DNA of 64,000 bases, from NCBI RefSeq assembly GCF_022750635.1, contig NZ_JAJKBG010000002.1:434001-498000 (forward strand), given 5' to 3'. The DNA comes from Brevundimonas pishanensis (GTDB lineage: Bacteria > Pseudomonadota > Alphaproteobacteria > Caulobacterales > Caulobacteraceae). The notes under the pieces were generated by a model that worked only from the letters and a program-made list of their open reading frames with translations, had not been told where the DNA came from and made no database searches. Shown here piece by piece: positions 41,610 through 51,695 of the stretch (positions are counted from its first letter, which is position 1; every line of letters starts with the position of its first letter). The translations under genes and the position numbers were made by a program.

Positions 41610-43702
41610 TAGTCGGGGTCGCCCCAGCGTGACCAAGGCCTGACCCCGCGCGTGTCCCGCACCCATTTGGCACGCCAACCCGAGGGGTCGCGCCAAAGTT
41701 GGACGGCTCCGCCTTCAGCGAAGTCATGACCGTCCAGCACCAGACGATTGCTACAGGCCGCAGGTAAATCCGCCACGACCGACCTGACGGCAACGACTTC
41801 CGCGGCCATGCACATAGCCTCCAGCTTGTCGGTTGCCGGCACCGCCCTTCCCCACCACAGCGCTATAAGGGCGATGCCTTCGGATTGGTGACAATGCGTT
41901 CTCCCGCATGTCCAGTCGGACTTGTCGCGCTGCTGAACTTCCAAATTCCATCGCTGCGCCCAGATCTGCGATGCGAATGCCCTGACATGACGAAAAACTG
42001 TCGCCTGCTGGCCTTCAACCCATGCGGCATTGGTGGCGGCCTCGCCTATCCAGATCGATGGAGGTTCAGGTCGCGGCCACAACAAAACCGCGCATGCCAT
42101 GGGTAGTCCAAGCAGTCGCAGCCATCCGCGCCATAGGCACATGAACAGAACGCCGATGAAGGCGACCGGAAGGGCTATAGCGGGTGCACTGGCCATGGTC
42201 TGAACAGCTCCGGGCAAGGAGGCAGCCCAATGCCCGACCGCCAACATGGCCTCCACGCCCACGCCTGCAACCCAGAGGAACGGTCCGCCAAGCCCGAATG
42301 GCTCCAACACCGCACCCAAGGCCAGCGCCGGAAGCATGATCAAATCCGCCAACGGCGCGCTGGCCATATTCGCAACCAGTCCATAGACGCTGGTGCGGTT
42401 GAAGTGATGCATCACGAAAGGCCCCGTCGCGAGCCCCGCCACCAGGCTTGCTGCGATCGCTGTGCCACCCCACGAAAGTGCCCGTTGGAGCGCGGCTATC
42501 GGCCATGGCGTGTTGATCTCGCGTATCCGTCTTGGCCAAATCTCGGCTAGCGCCACCAGAGCAGCCGTTGCTGCAAACGACATTTGGAAGCCGGGCGTGA
42601 TCACCGCTTCGGGTTGCAACAAGAGAACGACGAAAGCGGCCGTCGCCAGCGCCCGCATGCTGATGGCTTTTCTGTTCAGCAGGATGGCACCGAAGGCAAT
42701 CGCTGCTGTCACCGCCGCCCTTTCGGCCGGAGCCGGTGCACCGGACAGCAACAGATAGGCCCCGACCGCCAGCAAGCCCGCCACGGCTGCAATCTTCTTT
42801 CCGGACGCCCTTAACGCCAGCCACGGCACCAGAGCCACTAGCAGGCGTATCAGGAAGAATACAAATCCCCCAACCACCGCCATGTGCAGGCCCGAGATCG
42901 ACAGGATGTGCGCCAGTCCCGAATCCCGCATCGCCTGGAGGTCGTCTGCACCGATCCAAGTCTCGTGGCCCGTGACCATTGCGGCGGCAATGCCGCCTCT
43001 TTGTTCGCCCAGCCGCGCTACCAACCTTTCGGCCAACGCGAACCGGATCGCATTGATGCGCATTTCCTGCCGCACTGCGTAGGGTGGCTCGGCAAGATCG
43101 GCAGATCGCGCCTCCGTCAGACCGAACAATACGCCGCCCATACTCTCGAACCATGCCCCTCGCCCGAAGTCGTAGCTGCCCGGACTGGCCGGGGCGGGCG
43201 GAGGGTTCAAAAGCCCGAATATCGTCACCGCCTCACCCGGTCGCGGGGGCTCGCCTTTGACAGTGGCGCGGACGCGATGCGGAACCTGCTCTGGCTCCAG
43301 TCCGCGAATCCGAACCGGTGCCAGAATCACGCGATGACCTCTCGCCCCCGGAGAATCGACATCGATTACATACGCTTCGACCAAAGTCGGTTTGCCCATA
43401 GACGGCGCAATGGGCGCAGCAACTGCATCGGAACGCGCCTTGGCCGTGGCTAGTCCTCCAGCCATGCAGGCGAGCATGAGCAACGGCAAAGTTACCGATC
43501 TGGCCGCACCTCGGACACGCGAAAATCCCCACGTTAAAAGGCTTAGGGCCGCAAATATAAGCAGCGGCCAAAGGGGTGGCTCTGTCCGAAACCAGAAATA
43601 ACTGGCACAACCTGCACCAAAGCAGACGGCGCTCCACAGTGGCCAGCGGTCACTTTGGGCCATCCATTCGTGCTTAAGGCGAGAACGGAAACCGTCGATC
43701 AA
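41603..43702 (-). CDS. comEC: ComEC/Rec2-family DNA uptake channel protein
   Basis: About 699 residues, inner membrane. An N-terminal hydrophobic part with an OB-like periplasmic domain ([38 protein letters not shown]) and the competence domain with [12 protein letters not shown] and [15 protein letters not shown] short C-terminal portion contains [18 protein letters not shown] sequence, not a complete metallo-lactamase domain. The start is uncertain: TTG 43702, ATG 43663 or GTG 43798; the last would overlap gltX on the other strand. No other competence genes are nearby. Confidence 0.85.
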   Translation of the reverse strand: MIDGFRSRLKHEWMAQSDRWPLWSAVCFGAGCASYFWFRTEPPLWPLLIFAALSLLTWGFSRVRGAARSVTLPLLMLACMAGGLATAKARSDAVAAPIAPSMGKPTLVEAYVIDVDSPGARGHRVILAPVRIRGLEPEQVPHRVRATVKGEPPRPGEAVTIFGLLNPPPAPASPGSYDFGRGAWFESMGGVLFGLTEARSADLAEPPYAVRQEMRINAIRFALAERLVARLGEQRGGIAAAMVTGHETWIGADDLQAMRDSGLAHILSISGLHMAVVGGFVFFLIRLLVALVPWLALRASGKKIAAVAGLLAVGAYLLLSGAPAPAERAAVTAAIAFGAILLNRKAISMRALATAAFVVLLLQPEAVITPGFQMSFAATAALVALAEIWPRRIREINTPWPIAALQRALSWGGTAIAASLVAGLATGPFVMHHFNRTSVYGLVANMASAPLADLIMLPALALGAVLEPFGLGGPFLWVAGVGVEAMLAVGHWAASLPGAVQTMASAPAIALPVAFIGVLFMCLWRGWLRLLGLPMACAVLLWPRPEPPSIWIGEAATNAAWVEGQQATVFRHVRAFASQIWAQRWNLEVQQRDKSDWTCGRTHCHQSEGIALIALWWGRAVPATDKLEAMCMAAEVVAVRSVVADLPAACSNRLVLDGHDFAEGGAVQLWRDPSGWRAKWVRDTRGVRPWSRWGDPDYQ

Positions 43703-43769
43703 CTTTACCGTAAGGCTTCGTTTTGTCGCTGACGAGCGTATAAGGGCGGCCGAATTGGACTCATTGCCT

Positions 43770-45185
43770 ATGACCTCCCTATCTTCGACTGTTGTCACCC
43801 GCTTTGCCCCCTCGCCGACAGGCTACCTGCATATCGGCGGCGCGAGAACCGCGTTATTCAATTGGTTGTACGCCAAGGGCCACGGCGGCAAATTCCTGAT
43901 CCGTATTGAAGACACCGACCGCGAGCGCTCGACCGACGAAGCGGTAAAGGCCATTTTCGATGGTCTGGACTGGCTGAACCTCCACGCCGATGAAGAACCG
44001 GTCTATCAGTTCTCGCGCGCTGACCGTCACCGCGAGGTAGTCCAGCAACTGCTCGACACCGGTCACGCCTATCGCGACTACCTTTCCGCTGAAGAAACCG
44101 GGGCTCTGCGCGATCAGGCCAAGGCCGAGGGCAAGGACTTCGTATCGCCGTGGCGCGACCGTGAGCCGACCGACGCCGAAGCGGGTAACCCCTTCACGGT
44201 TCGCTTCCGTCGCCCGCTGGGACAGTCAGTCATTGTCGATGATGCTGTTCAGGGAACGGTTCGCTGGGAATCTTCGGCCCTGGATGATCTGGTTATTCTG
44301 CGCTCGGATGGTGCTCCGACCTACAACCTTGCCGTGGTTGTCGATGACCACGATATGGGCGTGACGCACGTTATTCGCGGTGATGACCACCTGAACAACG
44401 CTGCGCGTCAGGGCTTGATTTATGATGCTCTGGGCTGGACGCGCCCAACGTTTGCCCACATCCCGCTGATTCACGGTCCTGACGGTGCCAAGCTGTCCAA
44501 GCGTCACGGCGCACAGGCTGTCCACGAATATGCCGAGATGGGCTACCTGCCCGAAGCTATGCGTAACTACCTGGCGCGCCTCGGCTGGGCTCATGGCGAT
44601 GATGAATTGTTTGACGACGAACAGGCCAAGACCTGGTTCGACTTCGGCGGCATCAACAAGGCTCCGGCGCGTCTGGACTTCGACAAGCTGGCGCACGTCA
44701 ACGCCCACTGGATTCGCCAGGCCGACGATCAGCGATTGGCTGACCTGACCACTGGCGTGCTGGCCTCGCGGGGCCAGACCCTTGATGCAGCGGCACGCGA
44801 AAAACTGCTGCGCGTCATTCCCTTGATCAAGGACCGGGCCAAGATGGTTCCGGAACTAGCTGATCAGGCTCAATTCGCCCTTCTGGTGAACCCAATCGCG
44901 CTAAACGAGAAAAGCCGTGGTTTGCTGCAAGGCGAAAACCTCGACCGCCTTTCACGACTTCGTGAATTCCTGACCGAAATTCAGGGTTGGTCAGTAGAAA
45001 ACCTTGAAGCTTCGCTTAAACTTTTTGCTGAAAAAGAAGGCGTAGGCTTCGGTAAAATCGGGCCTTTTGCGCGCGCCGCTTTGACGGGCGGCGTTCCAGC
45101 TCCAGATATTGCAAAAATTCTGGTCGCTATCGGCCGCGACGAAAGTCTCCAGCGCTTGGATGATGCGCTGCAACAGACTAAGTAA
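43770..45185 (+). CDS. gltX: Glutamate-tRNA ligase
   Basis: 471-residue class I synthetase charging tRNA-Glu (and possibly tRNA-Gln in organisms using the GatCAB route). RFAPSPTGYLHIGGARTALF holds the HIGH-type motif at residues 21-24; the KMSKS equivalent is KLSKRHG near residue 245; the anticodon-binding helical domain is C-terminal. Start at ATG 43770; an in-frame TTG 15 bases earlier is less likely. Next gene gltA follows after 64 bases. Confidence 0.96.
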   Translation: MTSLSSTVVTRFAPSPTGYLHIGGARTALFNWLYAKGHGGKFLIRIEDTDRERSTDEAVKAIFDGLDWLNLHADEEPVYQFSRADRHREVVQQLLDTGHAYRDYLSAEETGALRDQAKAEGKDFVSPWRDREPTDAEAGNPFTVRFRRPLGQSVIVDDAVQGTVRWESSALDDLVILRSDGAPTYNLAVVVDDHDMGVTHVIRGDDHLNNAARQGLIYDALGWTRPTFAHIPLIHGPDGAKLSKRHGAQAVHEYAEMGYLPEAMRNYLARLGWAHGDDELFDDEQAKTWFDFGGINKAPARLDFDKLAHVNAHWIRQADDQRLADLTTGVLASRGQTLDAAAREKLLRVIPLIKDRAKMVPELADQAQFALLVNPIALNEKSRGLLQGENLDRLSRLREFLTEIQGWSVENLEASLKLFAEKEGVGFGKIGPFARAALTGGVPAPDIAKILVAIGRDESLQRLDDALQQTK

Positions 45186-45249
45186 CACACCAACCAACAC
45201 AAGGCCGTCCGCCTCCCCGCGCCCGGTCCAAGTATAACAAGGGGCCCAG

Positions 45250-46545
45250 ATGACTGAACAAGCTAAACCTGCCGCCACTCTTACCCTCGGCGACAAGAGC
45301 ATCGACCTCCCCGTTCTGGCCGGTTCGACCGGTCCGGACGTCATCGACATTCGCAAGCTGTATGCGGGCACCGGTGCTTTCACCTTCGACCCGGGCTTCA
45401 CCTCGACCGCTTCGTGCGAGTCGGCTCTGACCTATATCGACGGCGACGCTGGCGTGCTGCTGCACCGCGGCTATCCGATTGACCAACTGGCCTCGGAATC
45501 GAACTTCCTGGAAGTTTGCCACCTGCTGCTCAAGGGTGAGCTACCGAACGCTGCCGAATACGAAGCGTTCAAGGAAACCGTCACCCGCCACACCATGCTG
45601 CACGCGCAGTTTGACCGCTTCTTTGAGGGCTTCCGTCGCGACGCCCACCCGATGGCGATCATGGTTGGTACCGTCGGCGCTCTGTCGGCATTCTACCACG
45701 ACAGCCTGGACATCCATGATCCAGTTCAGCGCGACATCTCGGCCATCCGTCTGATCGCCAAGATGCCGACCATCGCTGCCCGTGCTTATAAGTACCACGT
45801 CGGCCAGCCGTTCATCTCGCCGCGCAACGACCTGTCGTACGCCGAAAACTTCCTGCGTATGTGCTTCGCCGTTCCGGCTGAAGACTATCAGGTCGACCCG
45901 CGTCTGGTCCGCGCCATGGACCGCATCTTCACCCTGCACGCCGACCACGAGCAAAACGCCTCGACCTCGACCGTCCGTCTGGCCGGTTCGTCGGGCGCAA
46001 ACCCGTTCGCTTGTATCGCAGCGGGCATCGCCTGCCTGTGGGGCCCGTCGCACGGTGGCGCGAACGAAGAAGCCCTGAACATGCTGAAGGAAATCGGTAC
46101 CCCGGACCGTATTCCTGAGTTCATCCAAGGCGTTAAGGATCGTAAGTATAAGCTGATGGGCTTCGGCCACCGCGTGTACAAGAACTACGACCCGCGCGCG
46201 AAGGTCATGCAGCAGTCGGCATACGAAGTGCTGGAAGCGACCGGCCGTGCAAACGACCCGCTGTTCCTCGTTGCCAAGGAACTGGAAAAGGTCGCCCTGT
46301 CGGACGAGTACTTCACCTCGCGCAAGCTGTTCCCGAACGTAGACTTCTACTCGGGTATCACCCTGTCGGCGATGGGCTTCCCAACCACCATGTTCACCGT
46401 CCTGTTCGCTCTGGCCCGCACCGTCGGCTGGATCTCGCAGTGGCAGGAAATGATGGCCGATCCGACCCAGAAAATCGGTCGTCCGCGTCAGCTGTACACC
46501 GGCCCGACGCAGCGCGATTACGTTCCGATCGACAAGCGCGGCTAA
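45250..46545 (+). CDS. gltA: Citrate synthase, type II
   Basis: 431 residues; condenses acetyl-CoA with oxaloacetate at entry to the TCA cycle. The catalytic His regions are [24 protein letters not shown] [20 protein letters not shown] with [10 protein letters not shown], and [16 protein letters not shown]; the Asp is in [13 protein letters not shown]. The N-terminal Zn/beta domain marks the Gram-negative, NADH-sensitive type. Codon use is strongly biased, as for a highly expressed gene. Confidence 0.97.
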   Translation: MTEQAKPAATLTLGDKSIDLPVLAGSTGPDVIDIRKLYAGTGAFTFDPGFTSTASCESALTYIDGDAGVLLHRGYPIDQLASESNFLEVCHLLLKGELPNAAEYEAFKETVTRHTMLHAQFDRFFEGFRRDAHPMAIMVGTVGALSAFYHDSLDIHDPVQRDISAIRLIAKMPTIAARAYKYHVGQPFISPRNDLSYAENFLRMCFAVPAEDYQVDPRLVRAMDRIFTLHADHEQNASTSTVRLAGSSGANPFACIAAGIACLWGPSHGGANEEALNMLKEIGTPDRIPEFIQGVKDRKYKLMGFGHRVYKNYDPRAKVMQQSAYEVLEATGRANDPLFLVAKELEKVALSDEYFTSRKLFPNVDFYSGITLSAMGFPTTMFTVLFALARTVGWISQWQEMMADPTQKIGRPRQLYTGPTQRDYVPIDKRG

Positions 46546-46567
46546 TCGATCCGAACAGATCAAATGG

Positions 46568-46599
46568 AAAACGCCGGGGTTTTGCCCCGGCGTTTTTCT
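46568..46599 (+). terminator. Rho-independent terminator after gltA
   Basis: ACGCCGGGG, loop TTTTG, CCCCGGCGT, then a T run (46593-46600); the preceding A run makes it longer in the hairpin form. Confidence 0.9.
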
Positions 46600-46637
46600 T
46601 TGTCTGCGGTCATGGTCCAACTGTGTTAAAGGGCGAC

Positions 46638-46802
46638 ATGACAAACGAAAACACCCAGAACGAGACGCCGATCCAACGCGCCCTGCGCCAAAAGCAGGAA
46701 GCCATCGCGGCGCGCGAGCAAGCACCGCGTGGCGGCGCTTTCCAACGCGAACAGAACAAACGTATTGGTGCGGGTAAATCTCGCCCGTGGATGACGAAGT
46801 AA
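46638..46802 (+). CDS. Small conserved hypothetical protein, 54 residues
   Basis: Highly charged and hydrophilic: a Gln/Ala/Arg helix (PIQRALRQKQEAIAAREQAP) followed by RGGAFQREQNKR and the terminal GKSRPWMTK. Small alphaproteobacterial proteins ending in a similar GKS-PWM motif are common, and I believe this belongs with them; no function is established that I know. ATG at 46638 with AAGGGCGAC upstream. It ends two bases from the convergent lpxB stop. Confidence 0.78.
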   Translation: MTNENTQNETPIQRALRQKQEAIAAREQAPRGGAFQREQNKRIGAGKSRPWMTK

Positions 46803-46803
46803 G

Positions 46804-47970
46804 TCAGACCTTACGGTCGGCTAGAACCTTTAGGACTGCATCCGCGGCGATGTCCGAAGGATGCGGTCCACCCCCGCCCAGCGCCTCGAGCGCCTCGAGT
46901 TGGGCCTTGGCCTGCGCCCCTGCCAAATCTGGGTTGGCCAACCTCTCCACCACAGCCTTGGTCAGGTTTTCGGGCGTCGCATCATGCTGGATGAACTCTG
47001 GCGCGACTTCACGATCAGCGGCGATGTTCAGCATGGTGATATATTTGGCCGTCACCAGACGCTTCATCAGCGCATAGGACAGGTTGTCGATGCGGTAGGC
47101 GATCACCATTGGGGTGCCAGCCATGCCGATCTCGCTTGAGACCGTGCCGCTGGTAGCCAAGGCGAGATTGGCCGCCTTCATGGCCGCGTACTTCTCGTCT
47201 TCTTGAACCAGATGTGCGCGGAAGGGCCAAGCCGCCACGCGGCCTGCTACATCGTCAGCTACAGTGCCCGCCGCAATCACGGCAACCTGCAAGCCCGGTA
47301 TCTGGGATTTGACGCGCTTGACCGTCTCTTCATAGACGGACGTCATGCGTTCGATCTCGCTAGGGCGGCTCCCTGGCAGGACGAGCAATAAAGGTGCATC
47401 AGCCGCAATGCCCCGCTTTGCGCGGAAAGCATCGCCGTCAGCCCCGCTCATGTCGATGTGCAATGCGGACGATCCAACCACAGTGGTCGGCAAGCCTTCG
47501 CTCTCGAACCACGGCGCGTCGATGGTGTAAAGCGCGAGCAGGTGATCGACCGCACTGGTCAGCACCTTGGCGCGCTTCGGTCGCGACGCCCAAACCTGAG
47601 GTCCGACGTATTTGATCAGGGTGATTTCCGGAGCCACCTTACGAACGGCCTTGGCCACGCGGATGGTGAAGCCCCACGAATCGATCAGAACGATTGCCTG
47701 CGGTCGTTCACGCAGGACAAATGCGACCGTTTCGTCGATACGCTTCTTCACGCGCCCGTAGGCTTTGATGCCGTCGATCCATCCAAGGATCGAGAGCTCC
47801 GCAATGTCGAAAGGGCTTTTAATCCCCTCGGCCGCCATACGGGGCCCTCCGACGCCAACCAGCGTCAGATCGGTTCCCACGCGCTCCTTCAGCGACTTGG
47901 CCAGGCCTGCGCCCAGCGCATCGCCGGAAGCCTCGGCGGCGATCAGCATGATTTTGGTTGGCTCAGACAC
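46804..47970 (-). CDS. lpxB: Lipid-A-disaccharide synthase
   Basis: 388-residue GT19 enzyme joining UDP-2,3-diacylglucosamine and lipid X to make the tetraacyl disaccharide. Start signature IMLIAAEASGDALGAGLAKSL; also VGVGGPRMAAEG, YVGPQVWASRP, LLVLPGSRPSEIERM and TSGTVSSEIGMAGTPMVIAYR. I prefer the GTG at 47970, which has GGAGG five bases upstream and overlaps lpxI by eight bases; an ATG at 47985 lacks a ribosome site. Last gene of the lpx run. Confidence 0.95.
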   Translation of the reverse strand: MSEPTKIMLIAAEASGDALGAGLAKSLKERVGTDLTLVGVGGPRMAAEGIKSPFDIAELSILGWIDGIKAYGRVKKRIDETVAFVLRERPQAIVLIDSWGFTIRVAKAVRKVAPEITLIKYVGPQVWASRPKRAKVLTSAVDHLLALYTIDAPWFESEGLPTTVVGSSALHIDMSGADGDAFRAKRGIAADAPLLLVLPGSRPSEIERMTSVYEETVKRVKSQIPGLQVAVIAAGTVADDVAGRVAAWPFRAHLVQEDEKYAAMKAANLALATSGTVSSEIGMAGTPMVIAYRIDNLSYALMKRLVTAKYITMLNIAADREVAPEFIQHDATPENLTKAVVERLANPDLAGAQAKAQLEALEALGGGGPHPSDIAADAVLKVLADRKV

Positions 47971-48805
47971 GCTCGCCTCCGGCAATGCCCCATACGAACA
48001 TTCCTAGGCGATCCGCAGTCTGGCGCGTCGCATCGATGTCCATGATGATCAGCCGGCCCTCATATCCGCCGATGCCGGCAAGGCCGGCCTGGGCAGCCAG
48101 CTCAACCGTGCGAGGACCGATGACAGGCATATCGACACGGATGTCCTGGATGGGCTTGGGTGCCTTGGCCAGCGCGCCCTTGCGGGTCGCTGGTGTCCCG
48201 CGCAAATCTTGCGGCAGAGCTGCGACGCGGGTCAGCATCAGGTCAGTGCCCTCTTGAGCTTCGACAGCCAACACGAGGCCGTCAGCTACAACGGCGCCCT
48301 GACCGATATCAAGTTCACCTGATTTTTCAGCGACATGGATAGCTTTTCTCAGGTCCGACATCTGCTCCGGAGTAGGGTTTACCGATCCCAGCGCGCCGGC
48401 GGAGAGCATATGGCTGCCCAGAATGTCATCGGCGCCTTCGACGGCGAAACCTTCGCCTTCGAACACCCCGAGGATTTTACGTAGCAGGGCGTCGTCACCC
48501 TTGGTGGCCGCAGCGACAATGCCCGGAAGCAGAGTCGCGCCCTTAAAATCCGGCTTCAACGTTTTGAAATCGGGACGATTTACGTATCCCGCCAAACAAA
48601 CTGCCTCGCAGTTTTCGCGGCGAAGAGCCTTCAGGATGGTGCCGATCTGGGCCATGCCGATGGTCTCGCCGGGCCAGCGCGATACGCTGTCGTCGGCGAA
48701 ACCATCAAGACGGATCACATAGACCGCGCGGCCTTCTTCTTCGCAGCGTGCCGCCACGGAGGCAGGCAGGTCGCCGCCGCCAGCGATCAGTCCAAGCTTT
48801 TTCAT
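47963..48805 (-). CDS. lpxI: UDP-2,3-diacylglucosamine diphosphatase LpxI
   Basis: 280 residues. LpxI, found where LpxH is absent (typical of alphaproteobacteria), hydrolyses UDP-2,3-diacylglucosamine to lipid X. Seen: KLGLIAGGGDLPASVAA at the N-terminus, FVIRLDG-type YVIRLDGFAD, the catalytic-domain MLSAGALGSVNP and VGPRTVELAAQAGLAGI. The start overlaps the lpxA stop (ATGA). Confidence 0.95.
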   Translation of the reverse strand: MKKLGLIAGGGDLPASVAARCEEEGRAVYVIRLDGFADDSVSRWPGETIGMAQIGTILKALRRENCEAVCLAGYVNRPDFKTLKPDFKGATLLPGIVAAATKGDDALLRKILGVFEGEGFAVEGADDILGSHMLSAGALGSVNPTPEQMSDLRKAIHVAEKSGELDIGQGAVVADGLVLAVEAQEGTDLMLTRVAALPQDLRGTPATRKGALAKAPKPIQDIRVDMPVIGPRTVELAAQAGLAGIGGYEGRLIIMDIDATRQTADRLGMFVWGIAGGERV

Positions 48806-49593
48806 TCAGCGTTCGGTAGGCAGAGCGGGCGTTTAGCACCATCGCGAATGAAGTCGAGGATTTCGACGATTTCCGGAATATCCGAATAGCTGTCGCCCAC
48901 GCTGACCAGACGTTCGGCAAAGGCACCTTCGCCTTCGAAAAGATCGCGATAGAAGGCCAGCAGACGGCGCAGTTGATCCTTGCCGTAACCCTTGCGCTTC
49001 AGGCCGATGATATTCAGGCCACGCAGACGCGCATGGTTGCCCCATGCCGAGCCGTACGGGATGACGTCGCGGGTTACAGCGGCCAGACCGCCGATGATCG
49101 CGCCCTGCCCCACACGAGCGTTTTGGTGCACCGCACAGAGGCCACCCAGGAAGGTGCGCGCGCCGATGTGGGCGTGGCCGCCCAGCGTCGCATTGTTGGC
49201 CATGGTGACATTGTCTTCGACGACGCAGTCGTGGCCGATGTGTGCACCCGTCATCAACAGGCAGTTGTTGCCAAGGATGGTCACACCCGTGCCCTGCGGC
49301 GTGCCGCGGTTCAGCGTCGAGTGCTCGCGGATGATGTTGTTCTCGCCGATCTGGAGGAGAACCTGTTCACCCTTGTAGCCGAGGTGTTGTGGGTCGCCGC
49401 CGACCAGCGCAAACGGGTGCACGACAGTGTTGGCACCGATCGTGGTGTCCTGTTGGACCACGACGTGCGATTTCAGCACGACGCCGTCAGCCAGACTTAC
49501 GTTCGGTCCGACGACACTCCACGGTCCGACGATAGCGCCGTCCGCAATGACGGCGCTGGAATCGACGACGGCTGTCGGGTGGACATTGCTCAC
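48802..49593 (-). CDS. lpxA: Acyl-ACP:UDP-N-acetylglucosamine O-acyltransferase
   Basis: 263 residues, left-handed beta-helix of hexapeptide repeats; adds the 3-O-acyl chain, first step of lipid A. VHPTAVVDSSAVIADGAIVGPWSVVG, NIIREHSTLNRGT, the catalytic-His segment LLMTGAHIGHDCVVEDNV, GGLCAVHQNARVGQGAIIGG and a C-terminal helical domain (KGYGKDQLRRLLAFYRDLFEG). Overlaps both neighbours by four bases. Confidence 0.96.
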   Translation of the reverse strand: MSNVHPTAVVDSSAVIADGAIVGPWSVVGPNVSLADGVVLKSHVVVQQDTTIGANTVVHPFALVGGDPQHLGYKGEQVLLQIGENNIIREHSTLNRGTPQGTGVTILGNNCLLMTGAHIGHDCVVEDNVTMANNATLGGHAHIGARTFLGGLCAVHQNARVGQGAIIGGLAAVTRDVIPYGSAWGNHARLRGLNIIGLKRKGYGKDQLRRLLAFYRDLFEGEGAFAERLVSVGDSYSDIPEIVEILDFIRDGAKRPLCLPNAE

Positions 49594-50054
49594 GCCGCAG
49601 GCTCCTGAACCGTCACGACCATGGCCATGAACTCGGCTTCGGCGGCGAGTTTGCCATCGATGAAGGTCTCGCCACGGAACTTGTAGGCGTCGCCGCGAGC
49701 CTTGATGACCTTCACTTCCATGCGCAGTTGATCGCCCGGACGGGCCGGCTTGCGGAAGCGCACGCCATCAATCGACATGAACATGATGACCTTGTCAGCC
49801 ACAGCCACGTCCAGCGTCTTGGACATCAGCAGAGCGCCCGTCTGGGCCATGGCTTCGACGATCAGAACGCCCGGCATGACCGGATCAATCGGGAAGTGAC
49901 CGGGGAAGAACGGCTCGTTGTGCGTGACGTTCTTGATGCCGGTGATCGACGTGGCCGGAACGAAGTTCTCAGCCTTGTCGACGAGCAGGAACGGGTAACG
50001 GTGCGGCAGGCGACGCATCACCTCGGCATAGTCGATGTTGATCTGTTCGCTCAT
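49590..50054 (-). CDS. fabZ: 3-hydroxyacyl-[ACP] dehydratase FabZ
   Basis: 154-residue hot-dog-fold dehydratase in fatty acid elongation, competing with LpxA/LpxD for 3-hydroxyacyl-ACP. RLPHRYPFLLVDKAEN carries the catalytic His; FFPGHFPIDPVMPGVLIVEAMAQ carries the catalytic Glu. Sits between lpxD and lpxA with four-base overlaps at both ends, balancing lipid A and phospholipid acyl supply. Confidence 0.97.
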   Translation of the reverse strand: MSEQINIDYAEVMRRLPHRYPFLLVDKAENFVPATSITGIKNVTHNEPFFPGHFPIDPVMPGVLIVEAMAQTGALLMSKTLDVAVADKVIMFMSIDGVRFRKPARPGDQLRMEVKVIKARGDAYKFRGETFIDGKLAAEAEFMAMVVTVQEPAA

Positions 50055-51070
50055 GCTTGAGATTCCTTCGAGCCCTTACGGTGGGCCACTTGTTTAGAGA
50101 GCCAGACCGTTTCGCGCAGGAACTGGCGAAGGGGTTTAGCCGGATAGCCGGACCATGTTTCACCGGGCGGAATGTCGGCTAGCACACCGGCACCGGCCGC
50201 AACTCGTGCGCCTTCGCCGATGTTGATGTGGTCACCGATGCCGGCCTTGCCGCCGAAGATGACATTGTCGCCGGTCGTAACCGAACCCGAAATGCCGGTG
50301 TTTGCCGCCATCAGGTTGTCACGGCCAATGACGCAGTTGTGGCCGATCATGACCAGATTATCGATCTTGGTGTTTTCGCCAATGACGGTGTCGTCATAGG
50401 CTCCACGGTCCACACAAGAGTTCGCCCCAATGGTCACATTGTCCTGAAGGATCACGCGACCAAGTTGCGGAATGTCGATCGGGCCGTCGCGAGAAACAGC
50501 GGCACCAAAGCCGGATTCCCCGATACGGACGCCCGAATAAACCTTCACCCTGTCCCCCAACAGGCAGAAGTTTAGACTGGCGTTAGAGCCGATCACGCAG
50601 TCGCGGCCGATCTGTACGCCCGGGCCGATGACCGTGTTTGCACCGATGTAGGAGCCCCGACCGATGCGGGCTCCCTCGCCGATCACCACACCCGGCTCGG
50701 TGACGACGGTGTCGTCTTCCGCCGCTTCGGACAGCGGGATCGAGCGCGTAAGGCGACGCGGGGCGTGCAGCATCATCGACGTGCGCGCCCAGTCGGCCTG
50801 CGCTTGACGCGAGGCGATGATCGCCACGCCCTCGGGGACGTGGTCCACCATGGATGGATGTACGATGACGCAAGCGGCGCGGGTTTCCCGTAGCGCCGAT
50901 AGAAATTTGCGATCACCCATAAAAGCGATAGCGCCCCCGTCCTTTCCGGACAGGGGCGCAACCGCCGATACGATGACCTCTCCACCCCGGATCACCTCCG
51001 CGCCGAGATCAGCGGCGATGGCGGAGACCGTGCGGGGGGGCAAGGTCGTGAAGAAGGTCGTGTCGGGCAT
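50051..51070 (-). CDS. lpxD: UDP-3-O-acylglucosamine N-acyltransferase
   Basis: 339 residues; transfers a 3-hydroxyacyl chain to the 2-amino group of UDP-3-O-acylglucosamine. An N-terminal uridine-binding domain (SGKDGGAIAFMGDRKFLSAL, ACVIVHPSM) is followed by many hexapeptide repeats (IGEGARIGRGSYIGANTVIG, VMIGHNCVIGRDNLMAANT with the catalytic His). First lpx gene after ompH; its stop overlaps fabZ. Confidence 0.96.
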   Translation of the reverse strand: MPDTTFFTTLPPRTVSAIAADLGAEVIRGGEVIVSAVAPLSGKDGGAIAFMGDRKFLSALRETRAACVIVHPSMVDHVPEGVAIIASRQAQADWARTSMMLHAPRRLTRSIPLSEAAEDDTVVTEPGVVIGEGARIGRGSYIGANTVIGPGVQIGRDCVIGSNASLNFCLLGDRVKVYSGVRIGESGFGAAVSRDGPIDIPQLGRVILQDNVTIGANSCVDRGAYDDTVIGENTKIDNLVMIGHNCVIGRDNLMAANTGISGSVTTGDNVIFGGKAGIGDHINIGEGARVAAGAGVLADIPPGETWSGYPAKPLRQFLRETVWLSKQVAHRKGSKESQA

Positions 51071-51078
51071 GGCCCCTA

Positions 51079-51660
51079 TTAGTTCTGAGCTTGAACCGGA
51101 ACCGGCATGCGGTTGAACGACAGCGAAGGCAGCTGAGCGTTCAGGCGCTGGATTACGGTGTCCGTGATGTCCATAGCAGGGTTGATGTAGGCGACGGCTT
51201 CAGCCGACAGCAGGACGCCGCAACCACGCTCTTGGTACACAGCGATCACGATCGGACGTGCAGCGGTATCGATGGCTTGAGCTTGAACCGACTGGGTGTA
51301 GCGCAGCTCGTTAGCGCGGGTTTGCTGCAGTTGTTGCAGTTCGCGGTCACGGGTTTGCAGCGCTTGCAGGCGGCTGTTGCGATCAGCTTCCGACAGGCTG
51401 GCGGCGCTTTGTTGCAGCTGCTGGGCTTCGCTCTCGATCGAGGTGGCGTACGGCTGCAGTTCGCCTTGAACTTCTTGGTAAAGTTGGACCATGCGGGCTT
51501 GCAGGGCTTGGCCAGCGGCCGAAGCGCCAAGAACGCGCTCGCCCGAGAACGAGCAGACGCCCGGCAGGACCGGACCCGGGTTTGCCGGAGCCTGTTGAGC
51601 TGCAGCAGCCGAAGCGGTCAGCGTGGCCAGAGCGAATGCACCGATAGAAAGCATCTTCAT
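51079..51660 (-). CDS. OmpH/Skp-family periplasmic chaperone
   Basis: 193 residues with a signal peptide (MKMLSIGAFALATLTASAAA). A long charged/Gln-rich helical region (YQEVQGELQPYATSIESEAQ, LQALQTRDRELQQLQQTR) would form the tentacle hairpins that hold unfolded outer-membrane proteins; VNPAMDITDTVIQRLN-like INPAMDITDTVIQRLN near the C-terminus is an OmpH signature. Sits between bamA and lpxD, the classical location. Confidence 0.9.
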   Translation of the reverse strand: MKMLSIGAFALATLTASAAAAQQAPANPGPVLPGVCSFSGERVLGASAAGQALQARMVQLYQEVQGELQPYATSIESEAQQLQQSAASLSEADRNSRLQALQTRDRELQQLQQTRANELRYTQSVQAQAIDTAARPIVIAVYQERGCGVLLSAEAVAYINPAMDITDTVIQRLNAQLPSLSFNRMPVPVQAQN

Positions 51661-51695
51661 AGTGTTAAGCCTTAGTGCGGGCTGAAAGCCGCGGT

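Noticed and set aside
45541..46725. 394-codon minus-strand frame opposite gltA
   Set aside because: Antisense shadow that also spans the gltA terminator and the small-protein gene start.
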